A stretch of 53,083 nt of DNA from Akkermansiaceae bacterium (GTDB lineage: Bacteria > Verrucomicrobiota > Verrucomicrobiia > Verrucomicrobiales > Akkermansiaceae). Each line of letters begins with the position of its first letter. Position 1 is the stretch's first letter. This document shows, one piece after another, positions 7,701-16,629 of this stretch. The notes below the pieces were generated by a model. The model saw nothing but the letters and a program-made list of their open reading frames with translations, was not told the DNA's origin and did no database searches. The position numbers and the translations under genes were made by a program. Where the stretch lies: the NCBI GenBank assembly GCA_947491475.1, contig CANLKN010000011.1, positions 1-53,083 on the forward strand, read 5' to 3'.

Positions 7701-9359
7701 ATGAACGCTACCCGTCAGCGCATGCTCGCTTATGAACGGATACCGAATGTCTCCACTGCGTTTTGCGCGATGTTCCTGTTTTCCTCGCTTCTCGCAGTAG
7801 CGGCTCCACCCAATGAAGACCCTGCGGTGGTCTATAATCTTCCATGGACCTCGAAACTTGCGTGGCAGAACGCTATCGACATCACCGCCGAGAAAGGAGC
7901 CGACACCGATGCGAAACTGGCTTCCGCCCAAGCCAAACTTGCCGATCAAGGCGGTGGTGTGGTGTTTTTCCCGGCGGGAACCTATCAGTTCAAGCAGTCG
8001 ATCAAACTCAAGGACGGCATCGTGCTGCGGGGCGTTCCGCCGGACGGCGAAACCGACGCCCGCAACGAGGCTTACCGATTGGGCTCGGTGCTGGAATTTC
8101 CGAAATATCAATTCAACGCCAGCGGCGACGGTACTCCGATCGATACCGCTTTCAAAGCGATCGTATTGGAAAACCCGGCTACCGGATCGAACACCGGCGT
8201 GGTGGACCTTGACATCAACCGCGGCCACATCCTTTTCAAACAAGCTGAAGACGGCACTTGCGGTAAGAACCGGTTGGTCGTCGGTTGCATCCTGCGCAAC
8301 ACCGCCTTTGCCGATCCCGGAGTCCCGGATGCATCGATCGGCCAGAAGCCATGGCAGCGCCACACCTGGCGCTTCGGCGCGGCGATCGATGCCAAGAGCT
8401 CCGAGAACCTGCTCATCGCCAACAACCGTCTGCCGAAGAGCGGCGATGATGATTTCAAAATGCGGAACTATCTCGTCCAGGATCAGAAAAAGCAGCCTTT
8501 CGAAATCGATGGCGTGCCTTTCGATTATGACAACCGCCCCGGCATTTATGCCAATCACGCGAGTCTCGGTGGTCCCGGCGGCAATGGTCCCGACGGCACG
8601 CCGGAGACCCATCCGGACGGCTTCCGCAAGGGCGTGGTGATTCGTCACAATTACATCTACAGCACCGGCCGCTGCGCCATCGGTTTTTCCGGCGACGGCA
8701 CGGTTTGCTCGGACAACGTGATCCGCTCCGCCAAGGACGTCTGGCGGCCGACCGCCACCGGCCGCGACCTGACCAGCGGTTCCTCGACCAATGACAACCG
8801 CGCGATGGAAATCCGTGGCTGGCGCTGGACGGTTTCCAACAATGACTACGAGGTCTATCGAAACTGGGCGTTTGATCGGAAGTATTACATCAACGACGGC
8901 GAAGGCCTGATGCACGAGGATCACTCCAACAGCACGGTCAAGGATTCCGTGCTCACCGGTAACAAGGGCAACGCCTACCTCTCGATTTACAAGACGGCCG
9001 GCATTGACGGGCTGCTCGTCGAGGGCAATGACATCCGCCTCGCGGACAATGCCGGCACCCTGCCCGCGATCTTCGTGGCATCGAACCGGACGAACGACGC
9101 CTTCCCCACTCACAACGTGAAAATCATCAACAACACCGTGGGTGGCCAGGGCATCCTGATCGATGGGTCCCAGGAAAGTTCAAACAATTTGATCAAGAGC
9201 AACAAGACCGCCGGACCCAGTTATGCCAAGGGCGGAAAATATGTCATCACCAACCAGGCCAACGCCAAGGTGGAGGACAATCATGGCTTTGCAAAAGTGG
9301 ATGACTCGCCGTGGCTCGGCCAGGAAGCCCGCAAAGCCGCTGAACGGAAAAAGAAGTGA
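7701..9359 (+). CDS. Secreted right-handed beta-helix protein (pectate lyase-like)
   Basis: From the ATG at 7701 the product is 552 residues with a signal peptide ending near SSLLAVAA. The early segment GGGVVFFPAGTYQFKQSIKLKDGIVLRG is the hallmark of the pectate-lyase-3/polygalacturonase beta-helix fold. Many short Asn- and Asp-rich coil repeats follow (for example NNTVGGQGILIDG near the end). Catalytic residues cannot be assigned, so substrate and reaction are open; neighbours point to a pectin- or rhamnogalacturonan-like polysaccharide. The frame is open upstream to 7587 and another ATG lies at 7722; 7701 was chosen because it gives a compact signal peptide. The stop overlaps the start of the GH28 gene, so the two are probably translated together. 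Confidence 0.82.
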   Translation: MNATRQRMLAYERIPNVSTAFCAMFLFSSLLAVAAPPNEDPAVVYNLPWTSKLAWQNAIDITAEKGADTDAKLASAQAKLADQGGGVVFFPAGTYQFKQSIKLKDGIVLRGVPPDGETDARNEAYRLGSVLEFPKYQFNASGDGTPIDTAFKAIVLENPATGSNTGVVDLDINRGHILFKQAEDGTCGKNRLVVGCILRNTAFADPGVPDASIGQKPWQRHTWRFGAAIDAKSSENLLIANNRLPKSGDDDFKMRNYLVQDQKKQPFEIDGVPFDYDNRPGIYANHASLGGPGGNGPDGTPETHPDGFRKGVVIRHNYIYSTGRCAIGFSGDGTVCSDNVIRSAKDVWRPTATGRDLTSGSSTNDNRAMEIRGWRWTVSNNDYEVYRNWAFDRKYYINDGEGLMHEDHSNSTVKDSVLTGNKGNAYLSIYKTAGIDGLLVEGNDIRLADNAGTLPAIFVASNRTNDAFPTHNVKIINNTVGGQGILIDGSQESSNNLIKSNKTAGPSYAKGGKYVITNQANAKVEDNHGFAKVDDSPWLGQEARKAAERKKK

Positions 9360-10783
9360 GCACGATGCCCCGGAAACAAATGGGCCTGCTGTCACGCATC
9401 TTCGTTCTGATAGCGGTCAGCAGTGCCGCCACCGCTGAAGACCTTCGCACATCGAGCTTCCGGATCACTGACTACGGTGCTCGGTCGGACGCCTCTATTA
9501 ACTCCACCGTCGCGATCCAGAAAGCCATCGATTCCGCCCACGCCGCCGGCGGGGGAATTGTTCTGTTTCCGCCGGGAAAATACCTATCCGGCACGCTCGA
9601 ATTGCGTTCGGGAGTGGAACTCAGACTGGAAGCAGGAGCCGTCCTGCTGGCCAGTCGCAATCCCGCCGATTACACGGCCACCGGCATGGACAAGGCGCCG
9701 GTTTTCATCAACGGCACCGGCTTGCGAGATGTTGCGATCACCGGCCGTGGCATCATCGACGGGCAGGCGGAACACGTCTGGGAGGACGATGGCAAGGTCG
9801 ATGGCTTCATCACGGCGGAAACTGAAATCGCCCGCAGTGCCGGGGTGGAAATGAAACGCGCCCATGTGGTGAAGCCGAATCCCTGCCTGTTGGCTCTAAG
9901 CGGTTGTGAAGGGGTATTGATTGAGGATGTCGCTTTCCTCCGTTCGCCTTTCTGGGGTGTTCATCTTGGGCTTTGCAAACGAGTCATCGTGCGGGGGGTA
10001 AGGATTGAATCCTCACTTGAAATGGGCGTGAACTCGGATGGCCTCGATATTGATAGTTGTCAGGATGTGCGCGTCAGTGGCTGCACGATTTCCACGGGGG
10101 ATGACGCGATCTGCCTGAAAACCACCAAGCAGTCCGGTGGGGCTCCCTGCGAGGACATCATCGTCACCGGATGCACGTTGGTTTCCACTTCGTGCGCCAT
10201 CAAGCTCGGCACCGAATCCCACGGCGACTTCCGCCGCATCGTCATTAGTGACTGCATCATCCGTGATAGCAACCGTGGCATCGGCATCATCGTGCGCGAC
10301 GGCGCAAATGTCAGCGATGTCCTGTTTTCCAACCTCGTCATCGAGTGCAATCGCAAACACTATAACTGGTGGGGCGACGGCGATCCGTTTCGCTTCGTGG
10401 TCCTCAAACGCACGCCCGAAAGCCGCGTCGGCTCGATCCGAAATGTGATCGTCTCCAACGTCATCGCCCGCGGTCAGGGAACCAGCGTCATAGCGGGATT
10501 TCCAGGCGAGGAGAGTGTCTCGGGCATTACCCTGCGCGGTTTGCACCTGACCATGGAAGCGGAGCGCACCACCGATAAACGTGCCACCAGCGGCTTGATT
10601 TTAAGCGATCTCAAGGATGTGACCATGGATGATCTGCGAGTGACATGGGACCCCGCCCGCGGCGTGGAACCGCGATGGACATCGGCGCTCGCGGTGGAGC
10701 GTGTTGCCGATCTCCGTCAATTCAATTGCCGCCTCCCGTCGCCGCCTTCACTCGAACTGCCGCCTTTACCTGACAAACCATGA
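9356..10783 (+). CDS. Secreted glycoside hydrolase family 28 (polygalacturonase-like)
   Basis: The 475-residue protein should cleave galacturonic-acid-containing glycans by inversion. The family's catalytic aspartates are present: NSDG with Asp228 and GDD with Asp249-Asp250. Further family sites are His289 in ESHG and the RGIGIIVRDG segment (307-316), the counterpart of the RIK motif. A signal peptide covers about residues 1-27. FPPGKYLSGTLELRSGVEL at 71-89 is typical of the bacterial GH28 N-terminus. The GTG at 9356 overlaps the preceding stop as GTGA; the ATG at 9365 is the alternative start. The stop overlaps the next gene as ATGA, so this is the middle gene of a coupled three-gene operon. 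Confidence 0.93.
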   Translation: MSTMPRKQMGLLSRIFVLIAVSSAATAEDLRTSSFRITDYGARSDASINSTVAIQKAIDSAHAAGGGIVLFPPGKYLSGTLELRSGVELRLEAGAVLLASRNPADYTATGMDKAPVFINGTGLRDVAITGRGIIDGQAEHVWEDDGKVDGFITAETEIARSAGVEMKRAHVVKPNPCLLALSGCEGVLIEDVAFLRSPFWGVHLGLCKRVIVRGVRIESSLEMGVNSDGLDIDSCQDVRVSGCTISTGDDAICLKTTKQSGGAPCEDIIVTGCTLVSTSCAIKLGTESHGDFRRIVISDCIIRDSNRGIGIIVRDGANVSDVLFSNLVIECNRKHYNWWGDGDPFRFVVLKRTPESRVGSIRNVIVSNVIARGQGTSVIAGFPGEESVSGITLRGLHLTMEAERTTDKRATSGLILSDLKDVTMDDLRVTWDPARGVEPRWTSALAVERVADLRQFNCRLPSPPSLELPPLPDKP

Positions 10784-13620
10784 AACTGCCGATCACAGGA
10801 TTTGTAAAACTGTGTGCCTATTGCTTGCTCGTATGCACAGGACTCGCCGGATCAGCTTTCGCGAAACGCGAAATTCTGTCACTCGACCGCAGTTGGCGTT
10901 TCCATCAGGGCGACATCGCGTTTCCCATCGCGAAGAATCACCATCAGACCTACAGTCTCGCCAAGGCCGGAAATGCGAATGGACCCGCTTCGGCGGGATT
11001 CGACGACACCGGCTGGCGCGTGCTCGATCTGCCGCACGACTGGGTGGTCGAGGGGCCATTCGATGAAACCGAAAACTGCCCGCAAGGCTACCGTCCGCGC
11101 GGCATCGGATTTTACCGCCGCCATTTCAAGTTGGATGCGGCGGATGAGGGCAAACATCTCGAACTGCAATTCGACGGCATCGCCACTCATGCCACCGTGT
11201 GGTTCAACGGCACGCTCGTCGCGCGGAATTTCTGCGGCTACACCTCGTTCCATGCCGATGTCACGCCCTTGGCGCAATACGGCGACAACCTCAACACCAT
11301 CGCCGTGCGCGTGGATGCCAACGCGATGGAAGGCTGGTGGTATGAGGGCGGCGGAATCTATCGGCACACCTGGTTGGTGAAGCGCGACCCGCTGCACATC
11401 GTCACCGATGGCATCTTCGCTAATCCCGTTAGAAATGCAGATGGCTCTTGGAAACTGCCGGTGGAAGCGACTTTGGAAAACGCCGGAAATGAAACCGCAG
11501 CCGCGGAAGTGGAGGTGACTCTGCTCGATCCCGCAGGCGCGGAAATCGGCCGCGCGCGGGTGCCCCTTACGATTGATCCGCTCCGCCGGGGCGTCGCCCG
11601 GATGTCGCTGGATGTCGCCTCGCCGAGCCTGTGGTCGGTGGACGAGCCGTCGCTCTATCAGGTCAGGACGCGGGTGCTGCTGGATGAAAAAACCACCGAC
11701 GAGGTGACGACGCGTTGTGGTTTCCGGACGCTGCGATTTGACGCGAAGCTCGGGTTTTTCCTCAACGACCAGCCGCTCAAGATCAAGGGCACCTGCAATC
11801 ATCAGGACCACGCCGGGGTGGGAGTGGCGGTTCCTGCCTCGCTGTGGGAGTTCCGCCTGCGCCGTCTCAAAGAGATGGGCTCGAACGCCTACCGCTGCGC
11901 GCATCACCCGCCGGCCAAGGAATTTCTCGATGCCTGCGATCGCATGGGCATGCTGGTGATGAATGAAAACCGCAATTTCAACACCAGTGACGAGTGCATC
12001 CGCCAGCTTGAATGGATGGTCCGCCGCGACCGCAATCATCCGAGCGTGTTCATGTGGTCGGTCTTCAACGAGGAGCCGATGCAGGGCACCAAACAGGGTT
12101 ATGAAATGGTGCGCCGGATGGCGGACGTCGTAAGATCGCTCGACTCGACCCGCCCGGTGACCGCCGCGATGAACGGTGGCCATTTGGCGCCGGTCAATGT
12201 CTCGCAGGCGGTCGATGTCGTGGGCTTCAATTACTCGGTGGATAGCTACGATGTGTTTCACGAGCGCAACCCGGACAAACCGATGATCAGCTCCGAGGAC
12301 ACCGCCGCGTTGATGATCCGCGGCGAGTATGAAACCGACCGGCAAAACCACATCATCGCATCCTACGATGACGAGGCCTCGTCCTTTGGTAACACCCAGC
12401 GTGATTCATGGAAACGGATCGCCACGCGGCCGTTTGTCGCGGGATCGTTCGTCTGGACGGGCTTCGACTATCATGGCGAGCCGACGCCGTTCACCTGGCC
12501 CACGGCGGGTTCGTTGTTTGGGTGCATGGATCTTTGCGGCTTCCCCAAGACCGCGTTTCACATCCGCCGCGCGCTGTGGGTGAAGGACGAACCGGTGTTG
12601 CATCTCGCGCCGCATTGGAACTGGCCGGGCCGTGAAGGGAAGCCGGTCAAGGTGCTGGCCATCACCAACGCCGAGCGCGTGGAACTCAAGCTCAACGGCA
12701 AATCACTCGGTGTGAAACAACTTGATCCCTTCGACTACGCCGCATGGGAAGTTGAATATCAGCCGGGGAAACTGGAAGCCATCGCCAGCAAGGATGGCCG
12801 TGAAATCGCCCGCAGCACCGTGGAAACCACCGGCCCGCCGGTGGCGTTGAGACTCACCCCCGACCGCAGCTCCATCGCCGGCGACGGGCGCGACGCGATG
12901 CCAGTCACCGTGGAAGCACTCGACGCGGATGGCCGCCCGGTGCCAACGGCCAACCTGCCGGTCGAGTTTGATCTAACAGGACCGGGGGCGGTCATCGGCC
13001 TCGCCAATGGCGATCCGAACAGCCATGAGCCGGAGAAGGGAAACCGCCGGAGTTTGTTCAACGGGTTGGCACAAGTCATCGTGCGGAGCATGCCGGATGG
13101 CGATCAGCCGCTCGTGCTGCAAGCCAAGGCGGCGGGACTGGCCCCGGCCATTCTAACTATCGATGTGAATGCGGTTGCCGCGCCGCCATGGATTCCTCCC
13201 GCCCGGCCGACCTTCACGCTGCTGAAGTGGCGGATGTCGCCGTCCAGCGCCACGCCGCCTGACCCGAACCAGCAGATCGCGAGCAACGACCAGAATACCT
13301 GGCAGGAAGTGTGGACCGACAAGCTGCGCGAATTTCCAAACGGAAATTTTGCGATATTCCGGACCACCTTCGAGCCATTCCACGCAGTCCGCAAATCGGG
13401 GGGAAGCATCACATTTGCCGCTATTACCGGCAAAGCCCAAATCTGGCTGGACGGCAAACAGGTCGGCAACAAGGACCGCTTCGAACCCGCTCCGCTGACG
13501 ATTCAACTGCCGCCGGGCGAGGGGATGCGGACCTTGAGCCTGCTCATCGAAACCCGCCCCGGCGAACCAGCGGGCATGGATCGGACGGTGACGGTGGAGC
13601 CGATCACATTCACTCGTTGA
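10780..13620 (+). CDS. Secreted glycoside hydrolase family 2 (beta-galactosidase-like)
   Basis: The 946-residue exoglycosidase has a signal peptide (1-28), a sugar-binding jelly roll (about 30-205), an immunoglobulin-like domain (210-318) and a TIM barrel (319-610). A DUF4982-like domain (about 615-695) and a further Ig-like domain (about 700-805) follow. The C-terminal 100 residues look like an extra jelly roll. The acid/base is Glu431 in WSVFNEEP and the nucleophile is Glu506 in ISSED. The architecture is that of GH2 beta-galactosidases and related galactosidase/glucuronidase enzymes; exact specificity cannot be read. ATG overlaps the GH28 stop, so translation is probably coupled. A dispersed repeat with a terminator-like hairpin follows at 13641. 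Confidence 0.94.
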   Translation: MKLPITGFVKLCAYCLLVCTGLAGSAFAKREILSLDRSWRFHQGDIAFPIAKNHHQTYSLAKAGNANGPASAGFDDTGWRVLDLPHDWVVEGPFDETENCPQGYRPRGIGFYRRHFKLDAADEGKHLELQFDGIATHATVWFNGTLVARNFCGYTSFHADVTPLAQYGDNLNTIAVRVDANAMEGWWYEGGGIYRHTWLVKRDPLHIVTDGIFANPVRNADGSWKLPVEATLENAGNETAAAEVEVTLLDPAGAEIGRARVPLTIDPLRRGVARMSLDVASPSLWSVDEPSLYQVRTRVLLDEKTTDEVTTRCGFRTLRFDAKLGFFLNDQPLKIKGTCNHQDHAGVGVAVPASLWEFRLRRLKEMGSNAYRCAHHPPAKEFLDACDRMGMLVMNENRNFNTSDECIRQLEWMVRRDRNHPSVFMWSVFNEEPMQGTKQGYEMVRRMADVVRSLDSTRPVTAAMNGGHLAPVNVSQAVDVVGFNYSVDSYDVFHERNPDKPMISSEDTAALMIRGEYETDRQNHIIASYDDEASSFGNTQRDSWKRIATRPFVAGSFVWTGFDYHGEPTPFTWPTAGSLFGCMDLCGFPKTAFHIRRALWVKDEPVLHLAPHWNWPGREGKPVKVLAITNAERVELKLNGKSLGVKQLDPFDYAAWEVEYQPGKLEAIASKDGREIARSTVETTGPPVALRLTPDRSSIAGDGRDAMPVTVEALDADGRPVPTANLPVEFDLTGPGAVIGLANGDPNSHEPEKGNRRSLFNGLAQVIVRSMPDGDQPLVLQAKAAGLAPAILTIDVNAVAAPPWIPPARPTFTLLKWRMSPSSATPPDPNQQIASNDQNTWQEVWTDKLREFPNGNFAIFRTTFEPFHAVRKSGGSITFAAITGKAQIWLDGKQVGNKDRFEPAPLTIQLPPGEGMRTLSLLIETRPGEPAGMDRTVTVEPITFTR

Positions 13621-13640
13621 GAGATGTTAGATGCAAGGAG

Positions 13641-13756
13641 GACAGGCTTCCAGCCTGTCTCGGAAAGCGGGCATCTTGCCTGCCGTGGCGGTTTTTCACG
13701 AAGAAAAGTCCAGGCTGGAAGTCCCGACTCCGAAACAGCCAGGATGGCTGTTTTCC
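13641..13756 (+). repeat. Dispersed repeat, full copy with terminator-like hairpin
   Basis: The element starts with a small palindrome (CAGGCT-tcc-AGCCTG), contains GCGGGCATCTTGCCTG, then the inverted arm CAGGCTGGAAG at 13711. It ends with the hairpin AACAGCC-aggat-GGCTGTT followed by TTTCC. It lies between the convergent GH2 and GH3 genes and stops one base before the GH3 stop codon. The same element is at 42617-42728, and its right half at 2303-2348. Confidence 0.8.
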
Positions 13757-16386
13757 TCAAGGTTCAACACGGACGGTAGCGTAGCCACGGAGATCGGCGG
13801 AGGATGCGCCGGCGTGCAGTTGCCACTCGCCCGGCGCGATGGCATAACTGGATTTTGATTCATCCCAATGGCGCAAAGTTTGCACCGGCACCGGAATGGT
13901 GATCTTGCGGGATTCTCCGGCGGCAAGGGTGATCCTATGGAACCCCACCAGACGGCGCAGAGGATCGCCCGCTGCGTTTTGCTTCCGCTGGGCGTAAATC
14001 TGGACCACCTCGTCGGCGGTCATGCGACCGGTGTTGGTGATTTCCAACGAGACGGACAGGCTTTCATCCGGTTTTGCCTGCGCCGGCGCAACCTCCGGCG
14101 TTCCGTAGCGGAACGCTGTGTATGAGAGCCCGTGGCCGAACGGATAGAGTGGATTGCCGGTGAAATACCGGTATGTGCGGCCGGGCGTTGTGTTCATGGC
14201 ATAATCGTCGAAGTGCGGCAGGTCGGCGTCGGATTGATAGAAGGTGATCGGCAGCCGCCCGCCCGGACTGCGCTCGCCCAGCAGGATGGAGGCAAGGGCA
14301 TCGCCGCCGCGCTGACCGTAATACCAAGCGTGAAGGATGGCATTGGGCGAAGTCGTGTCGAAGGCAAGCGTGCTTCCGCCGGTGAGCACCACGGTGAATG
14401 GTTTATCTAACAATTTTACTTTTTCCAACAACTCCTGCTGGCAGGCAGGAAGCTGGATGCTGGTGCGGTCGCCACCCGTGAACCCGTCGATATCGATTTT
14501 CATTTCCTCGCCTTCGATGTCCGGGCTGAGGCCGAGTGCGAGCAGGATGTGATCGGCCTCGCGGGCGGCTGCCAAAGCGTTTTCCAACCGGTTTTCACGC
14601 GTTGTTGATGATCGGGATGACGCCAGCCGATGAGGATTTTTCCAAAAACGGGGTGGCGCTGCGAGAACTCGATGCGGATGGGCAAGGCTTTGCCGGCCTT
14701 CATCGCCACGGGGATCTCGAACACCTTGCTTTGGTGTTTGCCGAACTCGTCGAGTTTCACCTTGCCGTCGATGAGGACGCGGATGCCGCCGAAAGTCTCG
14801 GCGTGAATGATGTATCTGCCGTCTTTGGGTGCCACCAGCACGCCGGACCAGCGCACCGAGGCCTGCACCCTTGGGAACACGGCCTGCGGATCTGACAGGC
14901 TCCAGTGATGGTCGAGCGCGGTATCCGTCAGGCTGCGGATCGGGGTTCCTTCGAGCTCGGTGTTGTCGAAAACCTCCATCGTCAGGCCGGAGGTTTTTCG
15001 TGACGCATCGGTGAAAATCTCGCTGGTTTCAAAGGGTTCTGAAATGTCCTTGAAGCCGGTGGCGATCGGCACTGCGGAATGGTGGAGGATTTTGACACCA
15101 CGGGGTTCGAGTTGTTTTTTCAGCCCTGCGAGCAAGGTGACCGGCGCTTTCGGGGTCCCGTGGTAATTGCCGAGTAGCGCGGGCAAGCTGTCCGCCGTGG
15201 GGCCGAGCACGGCAAGGGTTTTGATGGAATCCGGTGCCCATGGCAAATGGCCGTCGTTTTTCAGCAGGACGATGGATTTTTCAGCGGCTTCCAGAGCCAG
15301 CGCGTCATGCTCCGGCTTGCAGTTCTCGCTGTAGGGAATCGAGGCATGGCTCACGGTTTCCGGCGGATCGAGCATGCCGAGTTGGAATCTCAGACGCAGC
15401 AGGCGGGCCAGCGAGCGATCCACATCTTCCTCGCTGACCAATCCGCTGCGGACGGCTTCCGGCAGGGCCTTGAAGGTTTCACCGCTGCACAGATCGTTGC
15501 CCGCCTTGACGGCCAGCGCGCTGGATTCCTCTGCGGTCTTGGCGAATTTGTGGGTGGCATGGATGTCGAACACGGAATCCACATCGCCGACGACAGCCCC
15601 TTGGAAACCCCATTCCTTGCGCAGCACGCTGTCCAGCAACATCGCGCTTGCCGAGCAAGGCGCACCATCCACGGCGTTGTAGGCCGCCATCAGCGACATC
15701 GCGCCGCCCTCGCGGATCGCGGTTTCAAAAGCCGGGAAATACGTCTCGCGCTTGTCACGTGCGGAAACCTTCGCATCGAACACATGGCGCGATGATTCCG
15801 GCCCGCTGTGGATGGCGAAATGTTTCGCCGTGGCCACGGTTTTCAGATGCTTCGGATCGTCGCCCTGCAAGCCGCTGATGAAGGCGACCGCGAAACGACC
15901 TGTTAGAAACGGGTCCTCGCCATAGGTTTCATGGCCACGGCCCCAGCGCGGATCGCGGAAGATGTTGATGTTGGGCGACCACATAGTGAGTCCCTGGTAG
16001 CGGGCGGTATTGCCTTGCTGGGTGCGGGCGAACTCGTGGTATTTCGCCCGCGCCTCGGTGGCAATGGCGCTGGCGATCCGGTGATGGAGGTCCGGGTCCC
16101 ATGTGGCCGCCAAGGCGATCGCCTGCGGGAAAACCGTCGCCTCGCCAGCCCTCGCCACGCCGTGGAGCGCTTCGTTCCACCAATGGTAGGCGGGGATGCC
16201 GAGCCGCGGAATCGCCGGGCTATCCATCATCATTTGCGCGGCTTTTTCCTCCAGACTGAGACGCGAAACCAGATCCGCCACCCGTTCGTCAAACGGGCGG
16301 GATGGATCCCGGAACAATTCGGACTCAGGCTCCGCGTCCGCTGGGACGCACAACAACAGGGCAACAAGGGCTGTGGCGGATTTCAT
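13757..16386 (-). pseudogene. Secreted GH3 beta-glucosidase/xylosidase, frameshifted
   Basis: Two overlapping frames together make one family 3 glycoside hydrolase. The first (16386 to 14500) carries a short signal peptide, the GH3 barrel with WWNEALHGVARAG, KHF (188-190) and the nucleophile Asp268 in GDVDS, the alpha/beta sandwich start, and an inserted PA14-like domain (about 455-600). The second (from about 14590 to 13757) holds the rest of the sandwich (AREADHILLALG, GGSTLAFD) and the fibronectin-III-like tail. The switch falls between about 14587 and 14625; total length is one base short of a multiple of three, so a single base is missing. Whether this is a real mutation or a sequencing error cannot be told. 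No slippery heptamer fits programmed -1 frameshifting. Confidence 0.88.
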
Positions 16387-16395
16387 GGGGTGCTA

Positions 16396-16598
16396 TCGGT
16401 GATTTGGAACTCCATCCTGATTCATTGCCAATTGCCCGAAAATCACTGAAACAAGGTATTTCAACGCACCAGAGAAGCAAGGTGGCAAGGCGTGGCAGAT
16501 CGGCCTTCCTGTCACCGTCTCACTGATTTATGGTATGGCTGATGGCCGCAAATCACTGATATTTACATGGTAGTCGCACGACACGCCAGAATCACCGA
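16396..16598. promoter_or_regulatory. Divergent control region with repeated ATCACYGA words
   Basis: Between the GH3 gene (minus) and the Verru_Chthon gene (plus), ATCACTGA or ATCACCGA occurs at 16396-16403 (inverted), 16442-16449, 16552-16559 and 16591-16598. A one-mismatch copy lies at 16519-16526. Four exact eight-base words in about 200 bases suggest binding sites of one regulator. The site at 16442 coincides with the TCAGTGA word shared with the sulfatase upstream region. Confidence 0.35.
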
Positions 16599-16629
16599 CA
16601 AATCCATCTCTGGCGAAGGTCATCCGAAC

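Noticed and set aside
14587..14625. Programmed -1 frameshifting to express full-length GH3
   Set aside because: No X-XXY-YYZ heptamer in the right register and no clear downstream structure; a simple base loss explains the data.
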